Under the pieces are notes generated by a model, which saw only the letters and a program-made list of their open reading frames with translations, was not told the DNA's origin and ran no database searches. From positions 1 to 5,353 of the forward strand of contig JAFAIY010000175.1 in the NCBI GenBank assembly GCA_019236485.1: DNA of 5,353 nt. The letters are read 5' to 3'. The stretch is from Comamonas sp. GTDB taxonomy: Bacteria; Pseudomonadota; Gammaproteobacteria; Burkholderiales; Burkholderiaceae_C. Every line of letters begins with the position of its first letter. The first letter of the stretch is position 1. Of this stretch, positions 1-5,353 are shown in pieces. The translations under genes were made by a program, and so were the position numbers.

Positions 1-297
1 CGCGATCGCGGCGTCCATGCTTTCCGCGAGAAGATCGATGCGCTGGCACAGACCCATGGCCAGCTCACGCGCCGCTACTGCTACGACCAGGCGGCCGCCG
101 GCGATGAGGTCGATGCCCAGGGCCTGCTGAGCACCGACCGACTGGCCCAGTGGCTGCCCGAGTCGCGCGATGCCGACGTCTACTTCCTGGGCCCCCGCGG
201 CTTTATGCGCAGCGTCAAGCAGTCGCTGCGCGAGCTGGGCGTGCCTGAGGCCCAGGTGCATTACGAGTTCTTTGGCCCGGCCGAAGCACTGGCCTGA
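1..297 (+). CDS. hmp: Flavohemoprotein (nitric oxide dioxygenase), C-terminal 98 codons only
   Basis: Frame 1 is open from the first base to a TGA at 295-297, so the gene enters from outside the window. The visible residues are the end of the NAD(P)H-binding half of a ferredoxin-reductase-type module. The segment YFLGPRGFMRSVKQSLREL followed by the terminal VHYEFFGP aligns with the C-terminus of flavohemoproteins; from memory, E. coli Hmp has a YYLCGPVGFM motif and ends with HYECFGP. In that family, electrons pass from NAD(P)H through FAD to a globin heme, which converts nitric oxide plus oxygen to nitrate in the cytoplasm. The globin and FAD-binding domains lie outside the window. The residue matching the Cys of the usual CGP motif is Leu here (LGP). 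The nearby VHYEFFGP ending favours a flavohemoprotein over another oxidoreductase of the same fold. The transcript probably ends in the hairpin that starts 33 bases downstream. Confidence 0.85.
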   Translation, partial: RDRGVHAFREKIDALAQTHGQLTRRYCYDQAAAGDEVDAQGLLSTDRLAQWLPESRDADVYFLGPRGFMRSVKQSLRELGVPEAQVHYEFFGPAEALA

Positions 298-330
298 GGG
301 TCTATAGGGCAGGCGGTAGCCTGCTCATGA

Positions 331-420
331 AAAAAGAGCTGCCTGCGCTTGTTTCTACTCGGGTTCGATGCTTATGGCATCTGAAACCTTGGTAGAGACA
401 GCGCAGGCAGCTCTTGTTTT
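331..420. terminator. Long imperfect inverted repeat; likely bidirectional terminator or palindromic intergenic repeat
   Basis: The arm aagagctgcctgcgct at 334-349 is perfectly complementary to 400-415. Pairing continues inward: 351-359 with 391-399 (two G-U pairs), 361-362 with 387-388, 364-366 with 383-385 and 367-371 with 377-381. The loop is only five bases (372-376), with bulges at 350 and 382. An A-run (330-335) precedes the left arm and a T-run (417-421) follows the right arm, so both strands give a stem followed by a U-tract. It sits between the ends of two convergent genes, 33 bases after the flavohemoprotein stop and about 75 bases after the DUF3297 stop, which suits a shared terminator. 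At about 35 paired positions it is much longer than a typical terminator. It may therefore be one copy of a dispersed palindromic repeat. The structure is seen in the sequence; its role is inferred. Confidence 0.75.
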
Positions 421-449
421 TGAAGGTCTGGCATTGTGCGCGGCGCGAC

Positions 450-480
450 CCAGGCCAGGGCCTGGACCGGCCGCGCGGCC
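450..480. repeat. Two short GC-rich palindromes downstream of the DUF3297 stop
   Basis: A six-pair hairpin (ccaggc 450-455 with gcctgg 460-465, loop of four) is followed by the perfect 12-base palindrome GGCCGCGCGGCC at 469-480. Both lie in the 3' trailer of the DUF3297 gene. Neither is followed by a U-tract on either strand, so a terminator role is not supported on its own. They could stabilise the 3' end of the transcript or simply reflect high GC content. Confidence 0.35.
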
Positions 481-493
481 CCGCAGCGGCGGG

Positions 494-739
494 TCAGCGG
501 TAATAGGCTTCGACCGTGCCCTTGAGCTTGATCAGCAGGGGCTTGCCCTTGCGGTCCAGGGTCTTGCCGGCCGGCACCTTGACCCAGCCTTCGCTCACGC
601 AGTATTCCTCGACGTCAAAGCGATCCTTGCCGTTGAAGCGGATGCCGATGTCATGCTCGAAGACCGCAGCCACATGGTGGGGGCTGCGCGGGTCGATGGA
701 CAGATGGTCGGGCAGTTCGGGGCGGGTTGCGTCGGTCAT
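494..739 (-). CDS. DUF3297 family small protein (81 residues)
   Basis: The protein has the hallmarks of the DUF3297 family: DHLSIDPRSPHH (residues 11-22), GIRFNGKDRFDVEEYCVSEGW (32-52), then VPAGKTLDRKGKPLLIKLKG (55-74) ending in TVEAYYR. Family members are small, about 80 residues, probably soluble, and of unknown function. No signal peptide or membrane segment is visible. I chose the ATG at 737-739 because it gives the usual family length and an N-terminus MTDATRPELPD. An in-frame ATG at 773-775 would add 12 residues (MAAFAFPESRKT). Neither start has a convincing Shine-Dalgarno sequence, so the start is uncertain. The gene converges on the flavohemoprotein gene across the long hairpin and diverges from the DUF445 gene. 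Family membership comes from recall of the motif pattern. No biochemical role can be assigned. Confidence 0.85.
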   Translation of the reverse strand: MTDATRPELPDHLSIDPRSPHHVAAVFEHDIGIRFNGKDRFDVEEYCVSEGWVKVPAGKTLDRKGKPLLIKLKGTVEAYYR

Positions 740-883
740 GGTTTTTCGGGATTCGGGGAATGCAAAGGCCGCCATTTTCGGTGCAATTGCAAAAGCCTGC
801 CCCGGTCTGGACTAAGCGCGCGCCGAAGCGTATCGGGGCTGGCGTTATTGGCGCGCCGGCCGGCCTCGCCTATGCTGGGGCTC
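740..883. promoter_or_regulatory. Divergent intergenic region between DUF3297 and DUF445
   Basis: This region must carry the promoters of both flanking genes, because they point away from each other. The notable element is a perfect 10-base palindrome, TGCAATTGCA, at 782-791 in an AT-richer pocket; it could be an operator or chance. On the + strand, TTGCAA (787-792) with GACTAA (810-815) at 17-base spacing is a weak -35/-10 candidate. No good -10 hexamer was found for the - strand. If DUF3297 starts at 775 instead of 739, its coding part extends into this region. Confidence 0.3.
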
Positions 884-2197
884 ATGCTCACGCAAGAACA
901 ACGTCTGTCTCTGCAGCAGGCCAAGCGCCTGCCGCTGATTCTGCTGCTGGTGGTGGTGGCCGGGTTTGTCGCCACGGCGCTGGCCGGCTCGCGCTGGGAG
1001 CTGGTGCCGCTGTGGCTGGTGTGCCTGCGCAGCATCTGCGAGGCCGCCATGGTGGGCGCGCTGGCCGACTGGTTCGCGGTCTCGGCCCTGTTCCGGCATC
1101 TGCCGCTGCCGCTGGTGGGGCGGCACACGGCCATCATTCCGCGCAACAAGGACCGCATAGGCCAGAATCTGGCCGTGTTTGTGCGCGACAGATTTCTGGA
1201 TGCGCCGTCCCTGGTGGCGCTGATCGAGCGCAACAACCCGGCCCAGGCGCTCAGCGACTGGCTGAGCACGCCGGCCAACAGCGCGCTGCTGGGCAAGCAG
1301 GTGGCGCGGCTGGCGCTGGCCGCGCTGGAGATGGTGCAGGACAGCCAGGTGGAGAAATTCCTCACCCAGTCCCTCAAGGCCTTGCTGGCCCATGTGGACC
1401 TGTCGCGCACCGCGGCGTCGCTGCTCTCGGGCCTGACCGCGGGCGGCCGCCACCAGGAGGTGCTGGACGATGTGCTGGTGCGCGTCAGCCGCGTGCTGCG
1501 CAACGAGCAGACCCATGTGCTGATGGCCCACACCATCGTGGCCTGGCTCAAGCGCGAGCACCCGATCAAGGAAAAAATGCTGCCCACGGACTGGCTGGGC
1601 GAGAAAGGGGCTGGCATGATTGCGAGCGCGCTGGACAGCCTGCTGCAGGACATCGTGCACAACCCAGACCACCGTCTGCGCGAGGCTTTCGATGCCTCCA
1701 TCCAGCGCCTGATCGAAGGCCTGCAGAGCGATCCGGCCTATGGCCAGCGCATGGAGAAGCTGCGCCACTATCTGCTGCACGACGAAAAGCTGGCCGCCTA
1801 TCTGCGCGAGCTGTGGCTGGGCTGGCGCGCCAGGCTGGAGCGGGACCTGGCCGACGAGCACTCGGCCATTGCACGCCGCACCACGGCCATGGGGCGCTGG
1901 CTGGGGCAGTCGCTCGCGCATGACGAGGCGCTGCGCAGCTCCATGAACGAGAGGCTCAAGCGCTGGGCCACGGCGCTGGCGCCCGATGTCTCGCAGTTCA
2001 TAGGCCAGCATATTGCCGACACCGTCAGGCGCTGGGACGCCCAGCAGCTTGCCGCGCTGATCGAGGCGCATATCGGCAAGGACCTGCAGTACATACGCAT
2101 CAACGGCACGCTGGTGGGCGGCGCCATAGGCCTGTTGCTGTTCGTGATCTCGCATGCCGGCAGCCTGTGGCGCATCGCGATGCAGGCGCTGGCCTGA
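884..2197 (+). CDS. DUF445 family membrane protein (YjiN-like), 437 residues
   Basis: The protein starts with a hydrophobic segment (about residues 16-35, rich in Leu and Val) after a basic stretch (KR at 14-15). The DUF445 signature follows: EAAMVGALADWFAVSALF (53-70) and HTAIIPRNKDRIGQNL (81-96). The middle is a long, charged, mostly helical region. The end holds the other family hallmark, YIRINGTLVGGAIGLLLF (403-420), a second membrane segment. The predicted form is therefore two membrane passes bracketing a large helical domain. The length is normal for the family, whose biochemical function is unknown. I chose the ATG at 884, which has a GGGG run at 877-880, although the spacing is short. 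The in-frame ATG at 872 would add four residues and has no visible Shine-Dalgarno. The open frame continues upstream to 368, but that part runs antisense over DUF3297 and is not coding. The next gene lies 108 bases downstream on the same strand. Confidence 0.9.
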   Translation: MLTQEQRLSLQQAKRLPLILLLVVVAGFVATALAGSRWELVPLWLVCLRSICEAAMVGALADWFAVSALFRHLPLPLVGRHTAIIPRNKDRIGQNLAVFVRDRFLDAPSLVALIERNNPAQALSDWLSTPANSALLGKQVARLALAALEMVQDSQVEKFLTQSLKALLAHVDLSRTAASLLSGLTAGGRHQEVLDDVLVRVSRVLRNEQTHVLMAHTIVAWLKREHPIKEKMLPTDWLGEKGAGMIASALDSLLQDIVHNPDHRLREAFDASIQRLIEGLQSDPAYGQRMEKLRHYLLHDEKLAAYLRELWLGWRARLERDLADEHSAIARRTTAMGRWLGQSLAHDEALRSSMNERLKRWATALAPDVSQFIGQHIADTVRRWDAQQLAALIEAHIGKDLQYIRINGTLVGGAIGLLLFVISHAGSLWRIAMQALA

Positions 2198-2305
2198 TTG
2201 CTTTTGATTTGATAGCTTGCGGCACAATCGGCAAAGGTGCGGGAACGCTTTCGAGTCCGGATATCGGCAGCCACGGGTCTGGCATGCCCTGGCTAGCAGA
2301 GGTTT
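2198..2305 (+). promoter_or_regulatory. Leader region of the WG/DUF2167 gene with hairpin next to the ribosome site
   Basis: The first 30 bases are AT-richer than the surroundings. They contain TTGCTT (2198-2203) and CACAAT (2223-2228) at 19-base spacing, a weak promoter candidate. A hairpin follows at 2269-2294: agcca (2269-2273) pairs with tggct (2290-2294) and ggg (2275-2277) with ccc (2287-2289), with one bulged base and a nine-base loop. It ends three bases before the Shine-Dalgarno sequence and could influence translation. There is no U-tract after it, so it is not a clear terminator for DUF445. Co-transcription with DUF445 remains possible. Confidence 0.3.
2298..2302 (+). promoter_or_regulatory. 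Shine-Dalgarno AGAGG for the WG/DUF2167 gene
   Basis: AGAGG lies three bases before the ATG at 2306. The spacing is shorter than the usual five to nine bases. It supports this start, which also gives a well-formed signal peptide. Confidence 0.5.
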
Positions 2306-4741
2306 ATGAATTTGTCGGCTGCTTCTATCAACAGATCTGGTCTTCAGCGTTTGCGCCGCCTGGCCTGGCTGGCGCTGGCCATGCCCGTGGCAGCCCTGGC
2401 CTTCGGCGAGTCCGATGACGAGAAACCGCCGGTGCCCGCCGATACCTTGATTCCGGTTTGCGTATCGGCCTGGCAGAAGATGTGCGGCCTGATAGACGGC
2501 CAGGGGCGCTGGGCCGCGCAGTTCACGGACCGGCAGCTGAAATACCTGGACGAGGGCGTCTGGGCCGTGCTCAACAACGGCTGGACCGAGCAGCTGCTGG
2601 ATGCCAGGGGCCAGCCTCTGGCGCGCCTGCGCGCCAACTCCAGGCTGGAGTCGTTTTCCGAAGGCCTGGCGGTGCTGGAGCGCAGCGGACGCAGCTATCT
2701 GAACCGGCGCGGCGAGCCGGTACTGGCCGGCCCTTACGAGGTGGCCGGAGACTTCCACGAAGGCCTGGCCATGGTCGGGAGGTTCGTGCGCGGCCAGGAC
2801 GGCGGCCACTACAGCCTGGGCTTTATCGACGCCCAGGGGCGGGAGGTCGTGGCGCAGCGCTACCGCGGAGCCAGTGCTTTCCGCCATGGCCTGGCCGTGG
2901 TCGAGCTCGACGGCGAACGCATGGGCGCCATAGACCGCCGCCAGCAGATGCTGGTGCCGGCCGCAAAGCGCCTGTCCCTGGAGGTCGTGGCTCCCGAGCG
3001 CCTGCTGTCCAGGGCCTCGGACGAAAGGACGGAGCTTCTGGACGGCCGCGGCCGCTCGCTGTTTGGCGCGCAGTCCATACATGATGCCGGGGAGGGCCTG
3101 GCCTTCTTCTCCAATGCGGACAACCATCTCGGGCTGCTGGACCTGCGCACGGGCCGGCCCGTGCTCAAGGCCTTTGCCGCGCCCAAGGACAGCGGCTGGC
3201 AGGTGCTGCATCCGTTTGCCGAGGGCCGGGCCTGGTTGCAGAGCAGCCGGGAGATACTGGGCGCGCCGGGCCAGGAACCGCGCTGGGAAAAACGGCTGCG
3301 CCTCATCGATGCCCAGGGGCGCACGGTGGCAGAGAGTGCCAACTGGCAATGGGCGCAGCGTTTTGTGAACGGCTCGGCCAGCGTATTCCTGGGAGAGACG
3401 GCCGGGAGTCTGCTCGTGGGCCGCGACGGCAGGCCGCTGAGCCTGAGCCTGGGGCCGCTTGTGGCGCGCGCCGGCCAGAGCAGCAGCTCCGCCTGGCCCG
3501 AGCGCCTGGGGGCGGTGCATGTCTTTCCCCTGCGGGACGCTGAGTCCACGCCCGGCGATGACTCCGCCTGGGTCGACAGCCGGGGCCAGACGCTGTTTGT
3601 GCTGGCCAGGCTGGATTGCGGCATAGAGCAGCTGCGCAGCCCGCAAGGCCGGTCGCTATGGCCGGTGCAGGATGTGGCCGAGCGCTGCGTGCTGGAGGCC
3701 GAGAGCCGCGGCCAGGAGCCCGAGGCGAAATACCGCGCCGTGGCCAGCGCCGAGCGCCTGCGGCAGCTGCGAGCCGAGAACGAGCCGGGACTGGACCTGG
3801 GGCCCGAGGCCGTGCTGCGTCAGGCGGCGGGCCTGCCGCTGAGCTTTTTCCCGCTACGCCGCGATGGCGCCTATCTGAGCGACAGGCCAGGATGGGTGGA
3901 CGGGCCCGCGGCCATCGAGCTGCACGCGCCGGGACTGGCCGGCAGCGTGACGCTGCAGTTGCCCGCCGGCTATCGCTATCTGCCGCCGGCGGCCATTGCG
4001 GCCATGCGCGAGCAGGATGGCCGGGCCGCTGCCGACAACGCCGGCGAGTCGGTCTGGGGCCTGATCTCTGCGGACCGGGATCCGCAATGGGCGGTGCGCG
4101 TCCAGCTGCTCAAAACCGGGCGCCTCCAGCGGCCGCGGGGCGATGAGCTCGATCCCGGCCGGCTGGCGCAGACCATCAGCCGCTACGACCATGGCAGCCC
4201 GCTGAGCCCGGGTGTCGAAGGCATGCAGCACACCACGGTCGACTGGATGGTGGCGCCGCAATGGGACGAAGCCCGCCAGCGCCTGAGCTGGGGGATGAAC
4301 AAGCTGGTGCTGGGCCAGGCCAAGGGCAGTTCGGCGAGCGGCATCACGCTGGTGCAGGCCGTGCAGGGCAATTTCAGCCTGGTGCTCAATGTGCCCGTGA
4401 ACAGAATGAAGGCCGCGCAGGGTATGGAGGTCGCGCAGCGGCTGCAGGCCCTGGCCGATGCCGCGATCTTTGCGCCCTCAGCTTCGGGTGAAGAACCCGA
4501 GGCCGAGGTGCCGCGTGATCTGGCTTCGCTGATCGCGGGCCACAAGCCCGCCGAAGTGGCCGAGTTCGAAACCCGGGTCGGGGCCGCGCTGGAGCGCGAC
4601 CGGCAGGAGCGCGCCGAGCGCCTGCGCCAGCTGCTGTGGCGCGCCGCGGCCACCTTGGTGCCGCTGCTGTTGCTGCTGTCGGCCGGCATTTCCCGCCACC
4701 GGCGGCGCAAGCGTGGCGCCCGCGGCCGGCGGCCGGCCTAG
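2306..4741 (+). CDS. Exported, membrane-anchored WG-repeat protein with C-terminal DUF2167-like domain (811 residues)
   Basis: The N-terminus is a signal peptide: basic QRLRRL (14-19), then a hydrophobic core to ALA at 30-32, the likely cleavage site. Residues about 60-460 hold some seven degenerate WG-type repeats. The recurring pattern is F-x-E/H-G-L-A followed by a LIDxxGR-like turn; examples are SFSEGLAVL (116-124), FHEGLAMV (150-157), FRHGLAVV (192-199), GEGLAFF (262-268) and FAEGRAWL (304-311). From about residue 529 the sequence resembles DUF2167 (predicted membrane-anchored proteins): GWVDGPAAIEL (529 on), VTLQLPAGYRYL (548-559), VWGLI, and HTTVDWMVAPQWD (642-654), then an LSWG strand. 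A membrane segment rich in Leu (about 780-795) precedes an Arg/Lys-rich tail (797-809). The predicted topology is a large periplasmic part with a cytoplasmic basic tail. The only cysteines are 52, 60, 438 and 461, which suits disulfides. WG repeats are thought to be binding modules, but no ligand can be named. The DUF2167 call comes from recall and is less certain than the repeats. The last base of its stop lies beyond the end of the convergent gene. Confidence 0.85.
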   Translation: MNLSAASINRSGLQRLRRLAWLALAMPVAALAFGESDDEKPPVPADTLIPVCVSAWQKMCGLIDGQGRWAAQFTDRQLKYLDEGVWAVLNNGWTEQLLDARGQPLARLRANSRLESFSEGLAVLERSGRSYLNRRGEPVLAGPYEVAGDFHEGLAMVGRFVRGQDGGHYSLGFIDAQGREVVAQRYRGASAFRHGLAVVELDGERMGAIDRRQQMLVPAAKRLSLEVVAPERLLSRASDERTELLDGRGRSLFGAQSIHDAGEGLAFFSNADNHLGLLDLRTGRPVLKAFAAPKDSGWQVLHPFAEGRAWLQSSREILGAPGQEPRWEKRLRLIDAQGRTVAESANWQWAQRFVNGSASVFLGETAGSLLVGRDGRPLSLSLGPLVARAGQSSSSAWPERLGAVHVFPLRDAESTPGDDSAWVDSRGQTLFVLARLDCGIEQLRSPQGRSLWPVQDVAERCVLEAESRGQEPEAKYRAVASAERLRQLRAENEPGLDLGPEAVLRQAAGLPLSFFPLRRDGAYLSDRPGWVDGPAAIELHAPGLAGSVTLQLPAGYRYLPPAAIAAMREQDGRAAADNAGESVWGLISADRDPQWAVRVQLLKTGRLQRPRGDELDPGRLAQTISRYDHGSPLSPGVEGMQHTTVDWMVAPQWDEARQRLSWGMNKLVLGQAKGSSASGITLVQAVQGNFSLVLNVPVNRMKAAQGMEVAQRLQALADAAIFAPSASGEEPEAEVPRDLASLIAGHKPAEVAEFETRVGAALERDRQERAERLRQLLWRAAATLVPLLLLLSAGISRHRRRKRGARGRRPA
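4738..4741. other. CTAG shared by the stop codons of two convergent genes
   Basis: The + strand gene stops with TAG at 4739-4741. The - strand gene stops with TAG read from 4740 back to 4738. The palindrome CTAG thus ends both genes, which overlap tail to tail by three bases. There is no intergenic space for a terminator, so each transcript must run into the other gene. Confidence 0.85.
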
Positions 4742-5175
4742 GCGTCCTGGCCGGGCTGCTGCTCGGACGCGGGCAGCAGCTGCTTGCCTATCTGCTGCCA
4801 GGCCTTGGCCGCATCGGTCTGGCCCGCAAAATAGTGGCAGCTGGCGGCGGTCATGGCGATGCGGCCGTCTTCGGGGCTCAGGTCGAAAGCCAGCTCGCAC
4901 TGGGCCGCGGCATTGGCCCACATCAGCAGCGCATTGTTGTTGTCTTCTTTCTGCAGGGCATGGGCCTCGGCCATCCAGGCCTGGGCCAGGCGGAAGGCAG
5001 CCTCGGCCTGGTTCATGTCGGCCTTGTGGGCCAGATAGAACTCCTTGCCGGCGGCCTGCCACAGCGAGCGGGCCTGGGCAAAGTCCTGGGTGGCCAGCTT
5101 CTGGGCCTGGGCGACCAGCGCATTGCCGGCCTGCAGATGGGACGAGTAATCGGTGGAAGTGCTGTCTTGGGGCAT
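4738..5175 (-). CDS. Small helical TPR-like protein of unknown function (145 residues)
   Basis: I do not recognise a named family. The product is Ala- and Gln-rich, has no signal peptide or membrane segment, and should be a soluble, almost wholly helical protein. Segments such as LAGNALVAQ-like helices at 14-30, AEAAFRLAQAWMAEAHAL (57-74), ALLMWANAAAQCELAFDLSP (82-101) and AASCHYFAGQTDAAKAW (110-126) have the small-residue and aromatic spacing of tetratricopeptide repeats. The 97-126 stretch is closest to a TPR consensus (helix ending FDLSPED, then a helix pair around YFAGQTDAA). The ATG at 5173-5175 is the only start in frame that keeps these helices; its Shine-Dalgarno is weak. The upstream partial gene on the same strand ends 67 bases before it, so the two may form an operon. 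TPR-like proteins usually bind other proteins, but no partner can be named. Confidence 0.75.
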   Translation of the reverse strand: MPQDSTSTDYSSHLQAGNALVAQAQKLATQDFAQARSLWQAAGKEFYLAHKADMNQAEAAFRLAQAWMAEAHALQKEDNNNALLMWANAAAQCELAFDLSPEDGRIAMTAASCHYFAGQTDAAKAWQQIGKQLLPASEQQPGQDA

Positions 5176-5242
5176 GCAGCGATTGTCGCCATGCGGGCTG
5201 CGGCGTGCGCGCGGCGCGACTCAAGCCCTTGCGCGCGCTGGG

Positions 5243-5353
5243 TCAGAAGCGCAGCTCCAGCAGATGCTGGCCCTTGTCCACATGTACCTGCAGGCTCTGG
5301 GTCTGGCCGTCGCGGGTCGTGGCCTGCAGGGTGTAAGCCCCTTCGGGCAGCCT
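5243..5353 (-). CDS. Unidentified protein, C-terminal 36 residues only
   Basis: On the - strand a frame is open from the window edge to a TGA at 5243-5245. The visible residues include LPEGAYTLQATTRDGQTQSL and end with HLLELRF. The pattern of short strands separated by a charged turn (LPEGAYTLQA, a TRDGQ turn, LQVHV, LLELRF) resembles the last strands of a small beta-sandwich such as a PEGA-like or immunoglobulin-like domain. It is too short to name. The gene lies upstream of the 145-residue gene in the same direction. The coding call rests on the open frame and protein-like sequence only. Confidence 0.6.
   Translation of the reverse strand, partial: RLPEGAYTLQATTRDGQTQSLQVHVDKGQHLLELRF

Noticed and set aside
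450..480. Intrinsic terminator for DUF3297 at the GC palindromes
   Set aside because: There is no U-tract on either strand. The 331-420 hairpin further downstream is a much better candidate.
368..883. In-frame upstream extension of DUF445 that would add 172 residues
   Set aside because: It runs antisense over the whole DUF3297 gene and through the long hairpin. DUF445 homologs begin near the first membrane segment, and the product length from 884 is already normal.
727..1923. A 398-codon + strand frame overlapping DUF445
   Set aside because: It is an alternate-frame shadow of a GC-rich gene, rich in Ala, Gly, Arg and Pro, with no domain and no ribosome site.
845..3646. A 933-codon open frame on the - strand across DUF445 and the WG/DUF2167 gene
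   Set aside because: Its codons are in exact register with those of both sense genes, so it is broken only where the sense strand uses TTA, CTA or TCA. Those codons are rare in GC-rich genes, and the frame begins just after a CTA codon in the sense gene (3656-3658). The translation is Gln/Ala/His-rich with no recognisable domain.
4478..5224. A 248-codon - strand frame overlapping the 145-residue gene
   Set aside because: It is in a different frame from the TPR-like protein, has low-complexity composition, and extends into the DUF2167 coding region. The 145-residue frame has clear helical periodicity and stops exactly at the neighbour's stop.

Overview
The window is GC-rich chromosomal DNA from a proteobacterium. 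The best guess is the Burkholderiales family Comamonadaceae (a Comamonas, Delftia or Acidovorax relative). This rests on codon usage, on the style of the DUF445 and DUF3297 proteins, and on an intergenic hairpin that resembles palindromes remembered from that family. No database was searched. No tRNA, rRNA, CRISPR array, insertion sequence or phage gene is visible.

Layout: (1) positions 1-297 hold the last 98 codons of a flavohemoprotein (nitric oxide dioxygenase, Hmp-like) on the + strand. (2) A long, nearly complete inverted repeat at 331-420 lies between this gene and the convergent DUF3297 gene (494-739, - strand). It is flanked by A-runs and T-runs, so it fits a bidirectional terminator or palindromic repeat. 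(3) A 144-base divergent region separates DUF3297 from a DUF445 (YjiN-like) membrane-protein gene on the + strand (884-2197). (4) After a 108-base gap, an 811-residue exported, C-terminally anchored protein follows (2306-4741, + strand). Its N-terminal half is made of degenerate WG-type repeats and its C-terminal third looks like a DUF2167 membrane-anchored domain. (5) Two - strand genes face it: a 145-residue helical, TPR-like protein (4738-5175) and, upstream of that, the last 36 codons of an unidentified protein (5243-5353). The 811-residue and 145-residue genes end on the same CTAG tetranucleotide.

The genes do not form an obvious single pathway. The flavohemoprotein and DUF3297 look like independent housekeeping or stress genes. 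DUF445 and the WG/DUF2167 protein are co-oriented envelope proteins that might be co-transcribed. The most unusual items are the WG-repeat/DUF2167 architecture, the shared CTAG stop, and the long hairpin. No defence island, biosynthetic cluster or clearly new system is visible. The long antisense reading frames are explained by codon composition.
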